From Synaphobranchus kaupii (Eukaryota > Chordata > Actinopteri > Anguilliformes > Synaphobranchidae), in assembly GCA_029718625.1 (NCBI GenBank), contig CM056379.1:52473579-52537578 (forward strand): a stretch of DNA of 64,000 bases, written 5' to 3'. The position numbers and the translations under genes are program-made. This document shows positions 40,110-50,885 of the stretch, in pieces. The notes under the pieces were generated by a model. It searched no databases. It was not told the origin of the DNA and saw nothing but the letters and a program-made list of their open reading frames with translations. Position 1 is the stretch's first letter. Every line of letters starts with the position of its first letter.

Positions 40110-40390
40110 CTGAAATTATAAATTACAGGTTAAACCCCAAAAGTTCTGTAACCTTCATCTTGGCACAGCCACAGACAATAAAATGCATAAACCCACCGTT
40201 TCTAGTCTACATCAAAAATAATTTTCCCATATAGGAACAATAATAGGCTAGGCCTACCTGATATTATTGAAAAGTTGTAGGCTATAAACAAACGTTCGGT
40301 TATAGTTCGCCAATGTCCAATGAAGTTGACATTTCCACAGTGACCACCTATCCCACGTGTGGCTGTAATAGCCTACATTGCTGTGGATGT
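40110..40390 (-). repeat. Unclassified interspersed repeat, copy 1
   Basis: Shares with 47680-48200 and 63230-63640 the words GCCACAGAC...ATAAAATGCAT, the spaced TTCGCCAA word and CATTTCCACAGTGACCACCT. It is the most diverged of the three. The nature of the repeat is unknown. Confidence 0.6.
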
Positions 40391-41710
40391 AAAAACATAG
40401 CCTACCTTTTAACGTAGGCCTATTCAAATGCTATAGAGCCTATAGCCTACACACAATAAGCTACGTATTTTTATGCCTAGGCTACATATAGGCTTATTGT
40501 GACAAATTTATTCTGCTGCAAATGTCTGATGGTAGGCTATAGGCCTCTTCTTCAATTCGAAGTTTAAAACATGGATGTGCTGCAGTAAATCGTTTTTGAG
40601 ATATGACACTTGGGCTAAATAAGACAAGTAGCCTAGCAAATGCCTGAAAATTGCTTCTGGTGGGCCAAAGTTAATGAGGTTAATGATTTCCTAAGTCCTT
40701 CGCTTGAATTGAACGACTGTTGCCTCGTGGATAGCTGCAGACTCAAACGGCAAATGCAAGAGATAAATTAGCCTAATTCAGAAATTGTAAAACATAAATA
40801 AATCATCAATCCAGTGGGTTGCCATGCTAGGTACGCGAGTGACCAGCCTAGGAATGCCAGTGACCAGCCAGGTCAGTTGCAAAATGCAAATCCAGTGGGT
40901 TGCTAAGCCAGGCACATGAGCTACCAGCCTCGGCGAATCAATAGAGGGCTTCTCATTTACCACCACCGGCTTATCAGCTGCTAGATCATTTGCCAGCTTC
41001 GAGTAAGATATGCTTCTCTCAGTAGTCTTATTTTTGGCACTTATCCTGCACCCTGAACGTCAAGGTAAAAGGCTAAGCCAGCGACTAATAAGAAATAAGT
41101 CTTTGTTATCGCTACCCTACGGTCATGGTTGAGTCCGTCCATTGATCGTTGATATTAGAAACTACCCCAGTTTACCCACCCACGCCAATAATGCAATTTT
41201 CAACTTTCAAAAGACAAACAGTAAATCAAAAAATTAGAAAAATGAGTTTGAATGGTTCATTTTGCTTTTATTTCAGGGATAAAAAAATGGAAATTGAAAT
41301 ATTGAATCCAATTGTCAATTTTTCAATTTGAGATGCATCAGGAAATCAAATTGATAAACGTTACACGGACCAGGTAAGTATATAGTTATATAGGTACGTT
41401 AGTTATATACAGGGTTGATAAACACTCAAAGCGCTGTATTGCTACTAGTGTGACTATTTTTCGTTAGCTAATGTTCTCTACCTACACCAGGCTTACGTTA
41501 GCTTGCTGTCAATGGTTAGGTACAGTGGTCGAACTGTAAAATATTTTCCGCAGGCAGGTAGCTACATCCGATCTTCCGTTCCTTTTCATTTATTATAAAG
41601 CGCTTTAATCCATAACAACACCCATTCTTTAGGACGAACAAAAGCCACGTTTATTCATAGAAAAATAGGCTAAAACATTATAGTTTCGCAGGTAAGCATA
41701 ATATTACTGA

Positions 41711-42141
41711 TGTAGGAATTCTGTCCTTTGTAAAGTAAAACTCGGAGTTCCAAAGTTTAGGTCAATAGCAATTTAATTATAATGCAAAATAGTCTTCATT
41801 ACAGTATACAAGATACCGGGTAATCGTAAGGCAGTTCAATCACCAAATAGTGTTGTGTGTGGTACAAGCTTTATACCCCAAACCTGAAATAAAATGCTGA
41901 CATAGAATGCAGGTTCCTGTCCCTGATTGGGTGACAGGCAAACAAATGGACATTGCATGTGGTGTGGGAGGGAACCAAATGGTTATTGTCACCTAGGTAA
42001 GCTGGCTAATTCCCGTCTCACACCCTAGCGGTGCCGTCGTCACCAGGCTTTGTTTCTAACCCCCCTTGATCATTGAGTAAGGCTGATTGTGTTAGGTGAC
42101 CATCCAAGAACATTGAAGCAGGAAATGTATTTTTCCCTACA
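41711..42141. mobile_element. Solo LTR E inside the palindromic element
   Basis: 431 bp starting TGTAGGAATTCTG and ending TTTTTCCCTACA, with flanking CTGA at 41707-41710 and 42142-42145 as a 4-bp target duplication. The TG...CA ends form a short inverted repeat. It is unrelated to LTRs A-C at the ends. No coding content. Confidence 0.7.
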
Positions 42142-42559
42142 CTGACATTTTTGTTTAGGCTAAACGTGACATATTGCATAGGCTACATGGGCTACAGTGA
42201 AATTAATATATTTTTTGAAATAAATGAAAAGGAACGGCAAGATTGGATGTACCTGTCTGCGGAAAACATTTTACAATTCGACCACTATTAGCTAACGCAA
42301 AATATATCACACTAGTAGCAATACAGCGCTTTGAGTGTTTATCAACCCTGTATATAACTAACGTAGGCTATATAACTATATAATTACCTCGTTAACGTTA
42401 CAGCTCGTCATCTGCACCACGGCGTGAATAACAGCGTTGCTGCACTTGCCGCCGCTAGCTGAAGTCTAGCAGCTCTGTGATTGGCTAAATGCGAGTTTGA
42501 CAGTTCCGAACGCTTCTACTTTTCCTGGGAAGCCCGGATGCTTCACCTTTGGCCTAGTT

Positions 42560-42835
42560 AACGTAAAATCTGAATTTCAATCTGAATTTTAGAACTTTGA
42601 ATTAGAGAGCTTTGTATTTATGGATCTGAATTTTTTAAAACCTGAATTTCAGAAATGTGAATCAGAGATTTGTATTTATGGATCTGAATTTTGAAAATCT
42701 GAATTTCAGAAATTTGAATCTGAGAGATTTGTATTTATGGATCTGAATTTTTAAAACCTGAATTTCAGAAATGTGAATCAGAGATTTGTATTTGGATCAG
42801 AATTTTGAAAATCTGAATTTCAATCTGTTTAAATG
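42560..42835. repeat. Right tandem array of the palindromic element
   Basis: The same units as 38530-38905 in inverse orientation (GATTTGTATTTATGGATCTG and CTGAATTTCAGAAATTTGAA), about four copies. Confidence 0.88.
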
Positions 42836-43339
42836 CAAATTTATGAAATACAGCACAAAAAAATTCTAGTTTATGAAAAGTCACACGTATATAATTCAAA
42901 TATACTAAATTCAAATTCAAATACTTTTGTCAGTTATTGAGCTCCATAGTTGCCACAGCAGATGTAAAAAGGAAGTAAAAAGTCATCTGATTATAATAGC
43001 GTTCCCAAAATAACATCCAAGGGTCTAAACTTAATCTTGCACATAGCTAAAGACCTTAGGGTGCTTTTTTCAGTAAGCTGCTGTTGATTTGCGATTCAAC
43101 ATTGGTTTTGACCTGATGTTGAAAATCTTTCAGGCTCAGAATAGTGCAGGATAACCACAGTGACCAATCATGACAGGAGTGATTAATATGACATATGGCA
43201 TTGCCTATAAGTTTAATTTCAATATGAATGAACCAATTAAACTCAACAGAATCCCCATTTGGGTTGAGTTATAGCAGAGAGGAGGCCCCATTGTGAAAGG
43301 GAATGGCCTTAAGGCAAAGACGCATCTGCAGATACTCAC

Positions 43340-43637
43340 TGCTGCTCAGACGCGGCTCCCTACCCCGGCCGCACCAGTCTGCCCTCATGCTGTCGATATC
43401 GTCGAGCGACGAGGCGCGCCGGAGGGTCCGCAGGCTGTCCCGGGACCGGCTCCAAGGCAGACCGTCACCAGGGAAAGGTCTGACAGGTTCCAGGCGCTCG
43501 GGATGCCATTTTGGGGAGGAGTGCCCCATGGGACGTGAGGATCGGCCCTGCTCAATCAGGGCTTCTGTTTCAGACTGCATGCAGCTCTCCTTGGATGGGA
43601 TGTGGAAATCCTTCAGGGGCACCTGATCATTGCTGGG
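43340..43637 (-). CDS. kcnh6: ERG-type K+ channel (KCNH6-like), exon 5: linker with RRASS motif
   Basis: This 298-bp exon encodes about 99 residues of the cytoplasmic linker before S1. It opens with PSNDQVPLKDFHIPSKESC, aligning with the KCNH7 segment ending in FKSPTKESC, and includes SRSRDSLRTLRRASSLDDI, the conserved ERG motif in which RRASS resembles a basophilic kinase site. I chose the acceptor TAG at 43638-43640 because it keeps phase 0 from exon 4; an AG ten bases upstream of the VPLKDF codons would break the frame. The donor is GTGAGT at 43339-43334 and leaves in phase 1. Human KCNH6, as I recall it, lacks most of this segment, so the fish gene keeps a longer, KCNH2/7-like linker. Confidence 0.88.
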
Positions 43638-45937
43638 CTAAGAGGTGCGCAGTGGAGATTATGCATGTGACTCATAAGCACCCTGCATCAATCAATCATT
43701 AAATGTGAAACCAAGCCACTAGCTACAGACACTTAAGGGTTTGTACTTCCCAACTATCATTCATTAACCTGTAGTTTACCAAGCAATGTTATATGTTGGA
43801 ATCTTATAAAAAGAATAAGAAGCATTGAAGTGGACTTCAGATTTGAAGTGTCCATGCTAGACACTACGCTAAGTAATGAATGCTACACTGGATATTAATA
43901 CCATTACCCCAGCCTGATATTGAATTACTAATTTTTCATTAAACGGTAATACTGACAGACAATAAATGATCTTATTGGCAGGTGAAGAGAAGCGTGTGAC
44001 AGCACAGCTTAGATGGCATCTGCCCTGGGCTGTGCAGCATGCAAGCGGGCCCCCTGATTGACTACAGACAGAAGCGTGGCTGTCAGGCCTCTCTGGTTTT
44101 TTGTGCGAGTGTGTAGTCATGTGCCCCGAGCACTGCTGTGCGGCACCTGCACGGCCGGCTGAACGGAGGGGGGCCGAGCCGCTGTTATCGCAGCCGAACA
44201 GAGGGGCAGAAACCTAGACAACAATCTCCAGCAATAACCCTGACTGAATACCGCCTTTTCCACGGCTGTCACCCAACATTCAGAAAATCTCTTTATTCTG
44301 CGTGTAGTCTTTCATCCTCTCATGTGCCACTATTGTTAAAGGCAGTTTTATCAAACTAACCTTGAGCTCATGCCACACATGCCACACGCTGTCTGTGTGC
44401 TCCTTTTCTGCTGCTCTTTTGAAAGGCGTGGTCTGTAAACCAGCGTCCCTCAAGTTGCACACATGCGTGGTCGCACTGATCGGCTGAACAGCCCATGCCC
44501 CTGAAATTTCAGGCTGTGCAAAAACAATCTGCACAAACGGTCTTATGAAGTAACATATTCACTGAACAGATCTACTGTGCTGGCCTCCAGCTGAGAAGTG
44601 ACTGCTAATGGCGTTGGAGAATAACACACTCGTAATAAACACTTGGGCACTGGCTTGATCGATGAAAGTAGTGAAAAATGAGAATCATGCAAACCCCACT
44701 CAGCCTTGCTGCCTCCCAAGCCACCGTAGGAGACTAAATATCTTTGGAGATTAAACGTCACACCTTTATTCATTGTCACTGTATCACATGCAGCCACAGG
44801 AACTGACTGGCAAGCGATCAGAGCCACTACATGTGCGCTAACCTTAAAGTACTCAACTGACTTCCATCATTAGTTTTGTAGGCGAGGTTCATTTAAACAG
44901 CATGACCACTTTAGTTTAAATTGACTAGGCAGCTATCGATAGCTAGCTACATAACATTAGCAAGATAACATTAGTTAGTACCAAGATAGACAAGAAAATT
45001 ATAAATTTAGAGATACCATAAAACACTCATGATTTAAGTTTGTAGAGCTAGCTAAACAATGTTTTTATGTTCAGGACCACTTTTTCCATGGAACTTCCAA
45101 GTAGTCATAGTGACCTGCTGATGTGTAGTCTCTGCAGTCAATAGAATATTTGCTGAGATACCCTAGCCACAAATCCTATGTGCACATTGACTTCGGTACC
45201 GTGGCCTTTATGGTGCTCTACTGAAGGACAAAGAGGCCTTTCCCTAAAAAACACCAGGCCTCATTCCTCCAGTGATACGCAGTGAGTTCTACAAATCTTC
45301 ACAGAGACAACTAAATTCTATAAAAAATGGGCTCAAGTGACTTGGACATGTTGTCATATTTTGAATACAGCACTTACTGTAAAACAGTTCAAACGGTTCC
45401 AAAAAGTTTTAACTTGTCGTTGATTGCTGTTATATAGTGTGCCAGCCACAGGAGAATGGGCTCCCCCTATTGCATCCATTTCCTCCCAAGGTTTCTTATA
45501 AATGCCTTCATGGGAGTTTTTCCTTGCAACTATCACCTCTGGATTGCTTTGTGGGGGTTTAGGATGGAGTTTACAGTGAAGCGTATTGTAACAAATTATT
45601 TTGAAGTGTGCCATATGAATAAAGCTTGATTGACTGAATAATTGATGGATTGATTGACTGAGACTAATTGAGGGCAAATGTAATACTCACAAGGCCAGCT
45701 TTTCAGTCACTTAGATATATTGTAGTATAGATATTAGTATATTTTCAAACTGAAATTAGGTATGTTTTTAAAATGGATTTAACACCCCCCCCCCCCGTGA
45801 AGTTTGTACCCATGAGACATAAAATACTTTGACCAGTATGTTTAAAAATAACAGGGAACATTGCAGTATTACACGTGTATTTTCAAATCCTTCGGTGATT
45901 GAGGGTCACTTGGTCAAAAGGCAAAAGGTTTAGTCAC
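43638..45937 (-). other. Intron between exons 4 and 5
   Basis: A 2.3 kb intron. Apart from a retroposon 3' end at 45400-45670 and a short poly-C run (45786-45796), I see nothing recognisable. Confidence 0.7.
45400..45672 (+). mobile_element. Retroposon 3' end with TTGA-type tail
   Basis: GGCTCCCCCTATTGCATCC, CAAGGTTTCTTATAAATGCC and GGGAGTTTTTCCTTGC, followed by GAATAAAGCTTGATTGACTG and a decayed TTGA/TTGAT tail, match a 3' end repeated many times in fish genomes. The 5' part is missing, as expected for a truncated non-LTR insertion. Confidence 0.6.
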
Positions 45938-46047
45938 CTGTAAGTGCTCTACCACCACACCCTCAAACTGGTCCTTGGAGATGGAGGGCTGGCGAAGGGC
46001 GATGGTGTGCAGTGAGGGCAGCTTCAGCCTCACTCTCCCGCTCTGAC
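45938..46047 (-). CDS. kcnh6: ERG-type K+ channel (KCNH6-like), exon 4: N-terminal linker
   Basis: This 110-bp exon encodes part of the poorly conserved cytoplasmic linker between the PAS domain and S1. The visible peptide starts GQSGRVRLKLPSLHTIALRQ and ends with a VVVEHLQ-like segment. RLKLPSL matches the FRLKLPAL segment of human KCNH2, and the acidic/valine patch matches the VVVIDSS region of KCNH7. The acceptor is AG at 46048-46049 after a TCTTTC tract, entering in phase 1; the donor GTGACT at 45937-45932 leaves in phase 0. No stop codon interrupts the frame. It is too short and too weakly conserved to recognise alone; the call rests on phase compatibility and order. Confidence 0.8.
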
Positions 46048-47014
46048 CTGAAAGACCATGAGCCGAGGACACTGACATCTGCTGTCTCTGCCATTCGAAT
46101 ATCAGCCTGTGTTACTTTAACTGGGGAAATTTACATAACATTCATATGGCAAGCCGTTTAAAGCACAACTGAACTCTGGTAGAACTTTGGGTGGTGTAGT
46201 TACCTGGCCATGATATGAGTCCAAATGGTAGCGAAATATGTTCGTGATGCTCCCCTGGGGTGATACGGTATTTGTCGCTCTCTATTCACTTTTATAGGGC
46301 AGCTAAAACGGTCTCAAAATGATACTTCTAGCACGTTTACGAACTAGAACGAAGCGGATTCTGTCAATACAAACAATAACTAGTCCTTTTACTTTTTTTT
46401 TTTGTGTGTAATATTATAGTGTGTACTATTTTCTTCAATGTTGTTAGCAAGCTACCAGAAAAGACTAGCAAAATGTCAGCAGGTCGGTTTGTTTACCATA
46501 TATACTGCCAGGAACGCTTGCTTCCGTGGAAATTTGGACCAATGAGTGGTTTTTGACGCATCAGCGCATTAACCCTTTCATGCATGAATTATTACATAAC
46601 AGAGCAATATTTTTTTCACATCAAACTCCGCATGTATTTCACCCGCCTAGGTCACAGAAATGTGCCCCAAATGGCCCCTTGAAAACATAGACCACACATG
46701 CAGATTACAACTCTTAATACATGATGTCCACTTCAGTGGACAGAAGGTTTTTCATTGGGATGGCAGGTATGCCATCCGCCAAGGTACGGCTTGATGGGGC
46801 ATGCCCCATACCTATACAGCACCGAGAGTTTGGCACTTTTCAGGGTTTCCTACAGAAGTAACCACAATGACCATAGACTCTCAGCCCTTAAAAACATTAA
46901 CTTCTGTATGTTCTGACCTCATGTAACCACACAGCATTCAGATACAACTTCACACATCCACACAATAAAGCCCCAAACTTGGGTTATTTTGCCGTTTTTC
47001 TCCTTCCTCTTCAG

Positions 47015-47039
47015 CTTCTTCTTCTTCTTCTTCTTCTTC
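47015..47039. repeat. TTC trinucleotide microsatellite
   Basis: About eight units of CTT within a pyrimidine-rich stretch starting at 46995. Confidence 0.9.
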
Positions 47040-47210
47040 CCATTTTCCTGCCAAACTGCCTGCCTCCGTCGCAATGTTATCCAATGGGGAGAATTATTAT
47101 TTGAGAGTATGGTCCGTATACCTGCTCATCAAGCTTATCGTCCAATAAAAACGCTTCATACTAATGTTTTTTAATGTTAATATAGCTAATGGCTTCATGC
47201 TTTCTAAGAA

Positions 47211-47281
47211 GCTTCTGTGGTCTTGTGGTTTGAACTGCAGTCTCTCACACAGTGGATTGTGGGTTCGAGCCCAGCAGGGCA
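47211..47281 (+). pseudogene. tRNA-Glu(CUC)-like pseudogene or SINE head
   Basis: TGGTCTTGTGG fits an A box, CTCTCAC fits the tRNA-Glu(CUC) anticodon loop with partly pairing stems (CAGT and ACAGTG), and GGGTTCGAGCCC is a perfect B box with a pairing T arm. The acceptor stem is not complementary, so it is not a functional tRNA gene. It may be a decayed gene copy or the head of a SINE. Confidence 0.5.
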
Positions 47282-47679
47282 CGTGTATTTTCCACACAAA
47301 AAATGTGCAACTGTTAAGTACTTTTAATTTCTTAAGACTGTTATTATTTTCACATTGACACATTAACGTATTTTTATTGCAAAGCCTACATTAACCCTAT
47401 TTACTTTGGCCCTTTTGAGGCAATGTCCTCCTGGTTTCTATACTAGTTTTATTTAAATGTCAATATCTAAAAAAATATTCCCTGCAAAATCCATGGTTTT
47501 AAGTTTGAACTGAAGAAGAAGCTGTATCATTCAGAAATTTGCTACAGAATACATTTATTGCAGAATAGTCACATACAGTATATATATAATAACCATAACA
47601 TACGTCGCCTAATGTATTTAAATACGTTTAAAAAAGAACGTAGGAAAGCGCGTGTGTATTCACACAAGTACAGCAACGT

Positions 47680-48200
47680 ATTTCAGCCCTCAGTGCGAGG
47701 GGTGGTCACTGCGGAAATGTCGACTGTACGGGACTTTGGCGAAATATAACAAGATAAACTCTTCAGGGTTCATGAGAAAACAGCTGTAGCTGAATATACT
47801 GGTAAGTACTTGGTTTCTTAAACATATTTATACGAGAGATTTTGGAGCAAAAAATGAGGTGTCTTCTAAACCGAAAGTGCAATAGGTACTGTATATAGTA
47901 CAGTAAGCAAAGGAAAACGGCGAATACTCATTTGTACAACGTTTTAAAAAATTATTATTGTTTCTATACGTCAACATGATTTTCTTAGCCTGTATAAACG
48001 GTGCATTTGATGCATTTTACAGTCTGTGGCTGTAGCCAGAGGAAGGTCGTAAGTGCTGTGGGCTACTAATAGCACCCTCCTAATTTATTGCACGGCAGTG
48101 TAACTGGAGAAGCTGCGGTTTTCGCAAGAGGCTACCCTTTAAAAAAAATACTGCGTCAAAATTTTCGGGGTTTTCTTAAAGCTGTAGTTTATATTTTCAG
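47680..48200 (+). repeat. Unclassified interspersed repeat, copy 2
   Basis: The longest word shared with the inverse of 63230-63640 is AACATGATTTTCTTAGC; others are GGTGGTCACTG, GACTTTGGCGAAAT, CATTTTACAGTCTGTGGCT, AATAGCACCCTCCTA and GGTTTTCTTAAAGCTGTAG. It is collinear over about 0.5 kb. No coding frame is shared. Confidence 0.75.
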
Positions 48201-48462
48201 ATGAACATGAATACTGTAACTGAGTCGCATGCGTCTCAACCACTAGGGGTGAAGTCTATAGGGTTAAGAATTGAGGATAGCCTCTTTTAAGCTGCAAACC
48301 TTTAAGCGATCGGATTTATAAATCGCCAATTCCCCAAACATATCTGATTCCTGGTTAGTCACATATAAATAAATAGATAGCCTCCGAATGTGGCTCTAGT
48401 CTACGCTACTCTGCTGATAATGTATCTTACTGCAAACACTTTTAATTATTATAATAATAATA

Positions 48463-48463
48463 A

Positions 48464-48494
<31 letters not shown>

Positions 48495-48583
48495 AAGAAG
48501 AAGAAGAAGAAGAAGAAGAAGAAGAAGAAGAAGAAGAAGAAGAAGAAGAAGACGAAGAAGAAGAAGAAGAAGAAGAAGAAGAA
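48463..48583. repeat. GAA/TTC microsatellite, about 40 units
   Basis: A TAA run (48448-48465) passes into about 120 bases of nearly pure AAG repeats with a single GAC interruption near 48552. In the gene's sense strand it reads TTC. Such polypurine tracts can form triplexes. Confidence 0.95.
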
Positions 48584-48900
48584 TCTCTGGTATGTACTTT
48601 CTTAGTAGTATCTCTTGTTTTCTTTCTGGCTAAGATTCCTGGGAAATATGCGTTCTCCAATTAAGCTTGTTCGCCAACGTTACTTCCTGCTTCTCGTCAG
48701 GAAGCAGATACAAGCTAGGATACTACGAAGCGAATCAACATGCATTATAGCCTACATTCATTGCACTACAGAAAACTAAACTGAACCTAGCTGTCCGGTA
48801 CATTACATTACATTACATTACAGGCATTTAGCAGACGCTCTTATCCAGAGCGACTTACACAACTTCTTATTACATTTATCCATTCATACAGCTGGATATA

Positions 48901-50506
48901 CAGTGGGGAGAACAAGTATTTGATACACTGCCGATTTTGAAGTTTTCCCACTTACAAAGCATGTAGAGGTCTGTAATTTTTATCATAGGTACACTTCAAC
49001 TGTGAGAGACGGAATCTAAAACAAAAATCCAGAAAATCACATTGTATGATTTTTAAGTAATTAATTTGCATTTTATTGCATGAAATAAGTATTTGATACA
49101 TCAGAAAAATAGAACTTAATATTTGGTAACGAAACCTTTGTTTGCAATTACAGAGATCAGACGTTTCCTGTAGTTCTTGACCAGGTTTGCACACACTGCA
49201 GCAGGGATTTTGGCCCACTCCTCCATACAGATCTTCTCCAGATCCTTCAGGTTTCGGGGCTGTCGCTGGGCAACACGGACTTTCAGCTCCCTCCAAAGAT
49301 TTTCTATTGGGTTCAGGTCTGGAGACTGGCTAGGCCACTCCAGGACCTTGAGATGCTTCTTACGGAGCCACTCCTTAGTTGCCCTGGCTGTGTGTTTCGG
49401 GTCGTTATCATGCTGGAAGACCCAGCCACGACCCATCTTCAATGCTCTTATTGAGGGAAGGAGGTTGTTGGCCAAGATCTCGCGATACATGGCCCCATCC
49501 ATCCTCCCCTCAATACGGTGCATTCGTCCTGTCCCCTTTGCAGAAAAGCATCCCCAAAGAATGATGTTTCCACCTCCATGCTTCACGGTTGGGATGGTGT
49601 TCTTGGGGTTGTACTCATCCTTCTTCTTCCTCCAAACACGGCGAGTGGAGTTTATACCAAAAAGCTCTATTTTGGTCTCATCAGACCACATGACCTTCTC
49701 CCATTCCTCCTCTGGATCATCCAGATGGTCATTGGCAAACCTCAGACGGGCCTGGACATGCGCTGGCTTGAGCAGGGGGACCTTGCGTGCGCTGCAGGAT
49801 TTTAATCCATGACGGCGTAGTGTGTTACTAATGGTTTTCTTTGAGACTGTGGTCCCAGCTCTCTTCAGGTCATTGACCAGGTCCTGCCGTGTAGTTCTGG
49901 GCTGATCCCTCACCTTTCTGATGATCATTGATGCCCCACGAGGTGAGATCTTGCATGGAGGCCCAGACCGAGGGAGATTGACTGTCGTCTTGAACTTCTT
50001 CCATTTTCTAATAATTGCGCCAACAGTTGTTGCCTTCTCACCAAGCTGCTTGCCTATTGTCCTGTAGCCCATCCCAGCCTTGTGCAGGTCTACCATTTTG
50101 TCCCTGATGTCCTTAGACAGCTCTTTGGTCTTGCCCATTGTGAAGAGGTTGGAGTCTGATTGATTGAGTGTGTGGAGAGGTGTCTTTTATACAGGTAACG
50201 AGTTCAAACAGGTGCAGTTAATACAGGTAATGAGTGGAGAATAGGAGGGCTTCTTAAAGAAGAACTAACAGGTCTGTGAGAGCCGGAATTCTTGCTGGTT
50301 GGTAGGTGATCAAATACTTATTTCATGCAATAAAATGCAAATGAATTACTTAAAAATCATACAATGTGATTTTCTGGATTTTTGTTTTAGATTCCGTCTC
50401 TCACAGTTGAAGTGTACCTATGATAAAAATTACAGACCTCTACATGCTTTGTAAGTGGGAAAACCTGCAAAATTGGCAGTGTATCAAATACTTGTTCTCC
50501 CCACTG
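48901..50506 (-). mobile_element. Full-length Tc1 transposon (Passport-like)
   Basis: 1606 bp bounded by inverted repeats of about 200 bp starting CAGTGGGGAGAACAAGTATT, with flanking TA at 48899-48900 and 50507-50508. The inner ends of the repeats hold a second ATTTCATGCAATAAAATGCA motif, the paired-site arrangement of the IR/DR Tc1 group. The ends match the fish Passport-type elements as I remember them. Both ends and the transposase frame are intact, so the copy is probably young. It lies in the SINE 48802-50630. Confidence 0.95.
49116..50138 (-). CDS. Tc1 transposase, apparently intact (340 aa)
   Basis: This DDE-type transposase cuts and pastes its own element at TA sites. It starts [20 protein letters not shown] and ends with KGFVTKY and a stop; 340 aa is the usual Tc1 length. 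The N-terminal third has two helix-turn-helix domains ([40 protein letters not shown]) separated by a basic GRPR-like linker in which the motif reads RSGPP. The catalytic triad is visible: Asp in [11 protein letters not shown], Asp in [12 protein letters not shown], and Glu in [11 protein letters not shown]. There is no frameshift or stop. Promoter function probably comes from the inverted-repeat region, as in related elements. Whether the enzyme is active cannot be told from sequence. Confidence 0.95.
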   Translation of the reverse strand: MGKTKELSKDIRDKMVDLHKAGMGYRTIGKQLGEKATTVGAIIRKWKKFKTTVNLPRSGPPCKISPRGASMIIRKVRDQPRTTRQDLVNDLKRAGTTVSKKTISNTLRRHGLKSCSARKVPLLKPAHVQARLRFANDHLDDPEEEWEKVMWSDETKIELFGINSTRRVWRKKKDEYNPKNTIPTVKHGGGNIILWGCFSAKGTGRMHRIEGRMDGAMYREILANNLLPSIRALKMGRGWVFQHDNDPKHTARATKEWLRKKHLKVLEWPSQSPDLNPIENLWRELKVRVAQRQPRNLKDLEKICMEEWAKIPAAVCANLVKNYRKRLISVIANKGFVTKY

Positions 50507-50682
50507 TATACTGAAGCAATTCAGGTTAAGTACCTTGCTCAAGGGTACAACAGCAGTGTCCGGCTGGGAATCGAACCTGCAACCTTTCGGTTACAAGTCC
50601 TGTTCCTTAACCATTATACTACACTGCCGCCCGGTACCAAAACATTTCCCGCAGGTAACGTTATACACTACCGGAAAAAAAA

Positions 50683-50885
50683 CTGCTGTGCAGAAACTCA
50701 CTAGCTCGCTCGCTCACTAGCTCGTAGCCCACACATGGAAGGTTGGAGTTACGCATCCGGCAATCCAGTGTTGAATAGCCGAACTCTGCTGTGCTTACGA
50801 ACTCACTAGCTTGCTCACTAGCTCGTAGCCCACACATGGAAGGTTGGAGTTACACATCCGGAAATTCAGTGTTGAATAGCCTAAC
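50683..50885. repeat. 101-bp tandem duplication
   Basis: Two units share CTCACTAGCTCG, CGTAGCCCACACATGGAAGG, GTTGGAGTTAC and CAGTGTTGAATAGCC, with offset 101. They differ at several positions, so this is an older duplication. Confidence 0.88.

Larger units (their letters stand above)
38427..42948. mobile_element. 4.5 kb palindromic DNA element with 6-bp target duplication
   Basis: The ends are exact inverses: TATGGAGCTCAATAACTGAC at 38427 and its complement ending at 42948, with high similarity for at least 80 bp (through ATTATATACGTGTGAC). Flanking GTTGCC occurs at 38421-38426 and 42949-42954. Inward, both sides carry mirrored arrays of AAATTCAGATCCATAAATAC units and then a shared GC-richer block (CGCCGTGGTGCAGATGACGAG on the left and its inverse on the right). 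The centre holds further nested inverted segments (39430-39500 versus 40800-40925; 39070-39340 versus 41380-41580 and 42240-42380) and a solo LTR. No transposase is recognised; the superfamily is undetermined. Confidence 0.8.
37863..43339 (-). other. Intron between exons 5 and 6
   Basis: About 83% of this 5.5 kb intron is the palindromic element 38427-42948. The remaining flanks have no recognisable content. Confidence 0.8.
48802..50630 (-). mobile_element. tRNA-derived SINE interrupted by a Tc1 element
   Basis: On the minus strand the head (50630-50565) reads GGCAGTGTAGTATAATGG with A box TAGTATAATGGTTAAGG and B box GGTTCGATTCCC. The body has CCCTTGAGCAAGGTACTTAA, and the 3' part beyond the Tc1 insertion has GAGCGTCTGCTAAATGCC and a TGTAA-repeat tail. 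The whole is flanked by CCGGTAC at 48795-48801 and 50631-50637, a 7-bp target duplication. Removing the Tc1 and one TA restores a continuous SINE. Confidence 0.88.

Noticed and set aside
48390..48660. Poly-Lys and poly-Ser open frames
   Set aside because: Direct translations of the GAA/TTC microsatellite.
49177..49812. 211-codon open frame on the plus strand
   Set aside because: Shadow of the Tc1 transposase on the opposite strand.
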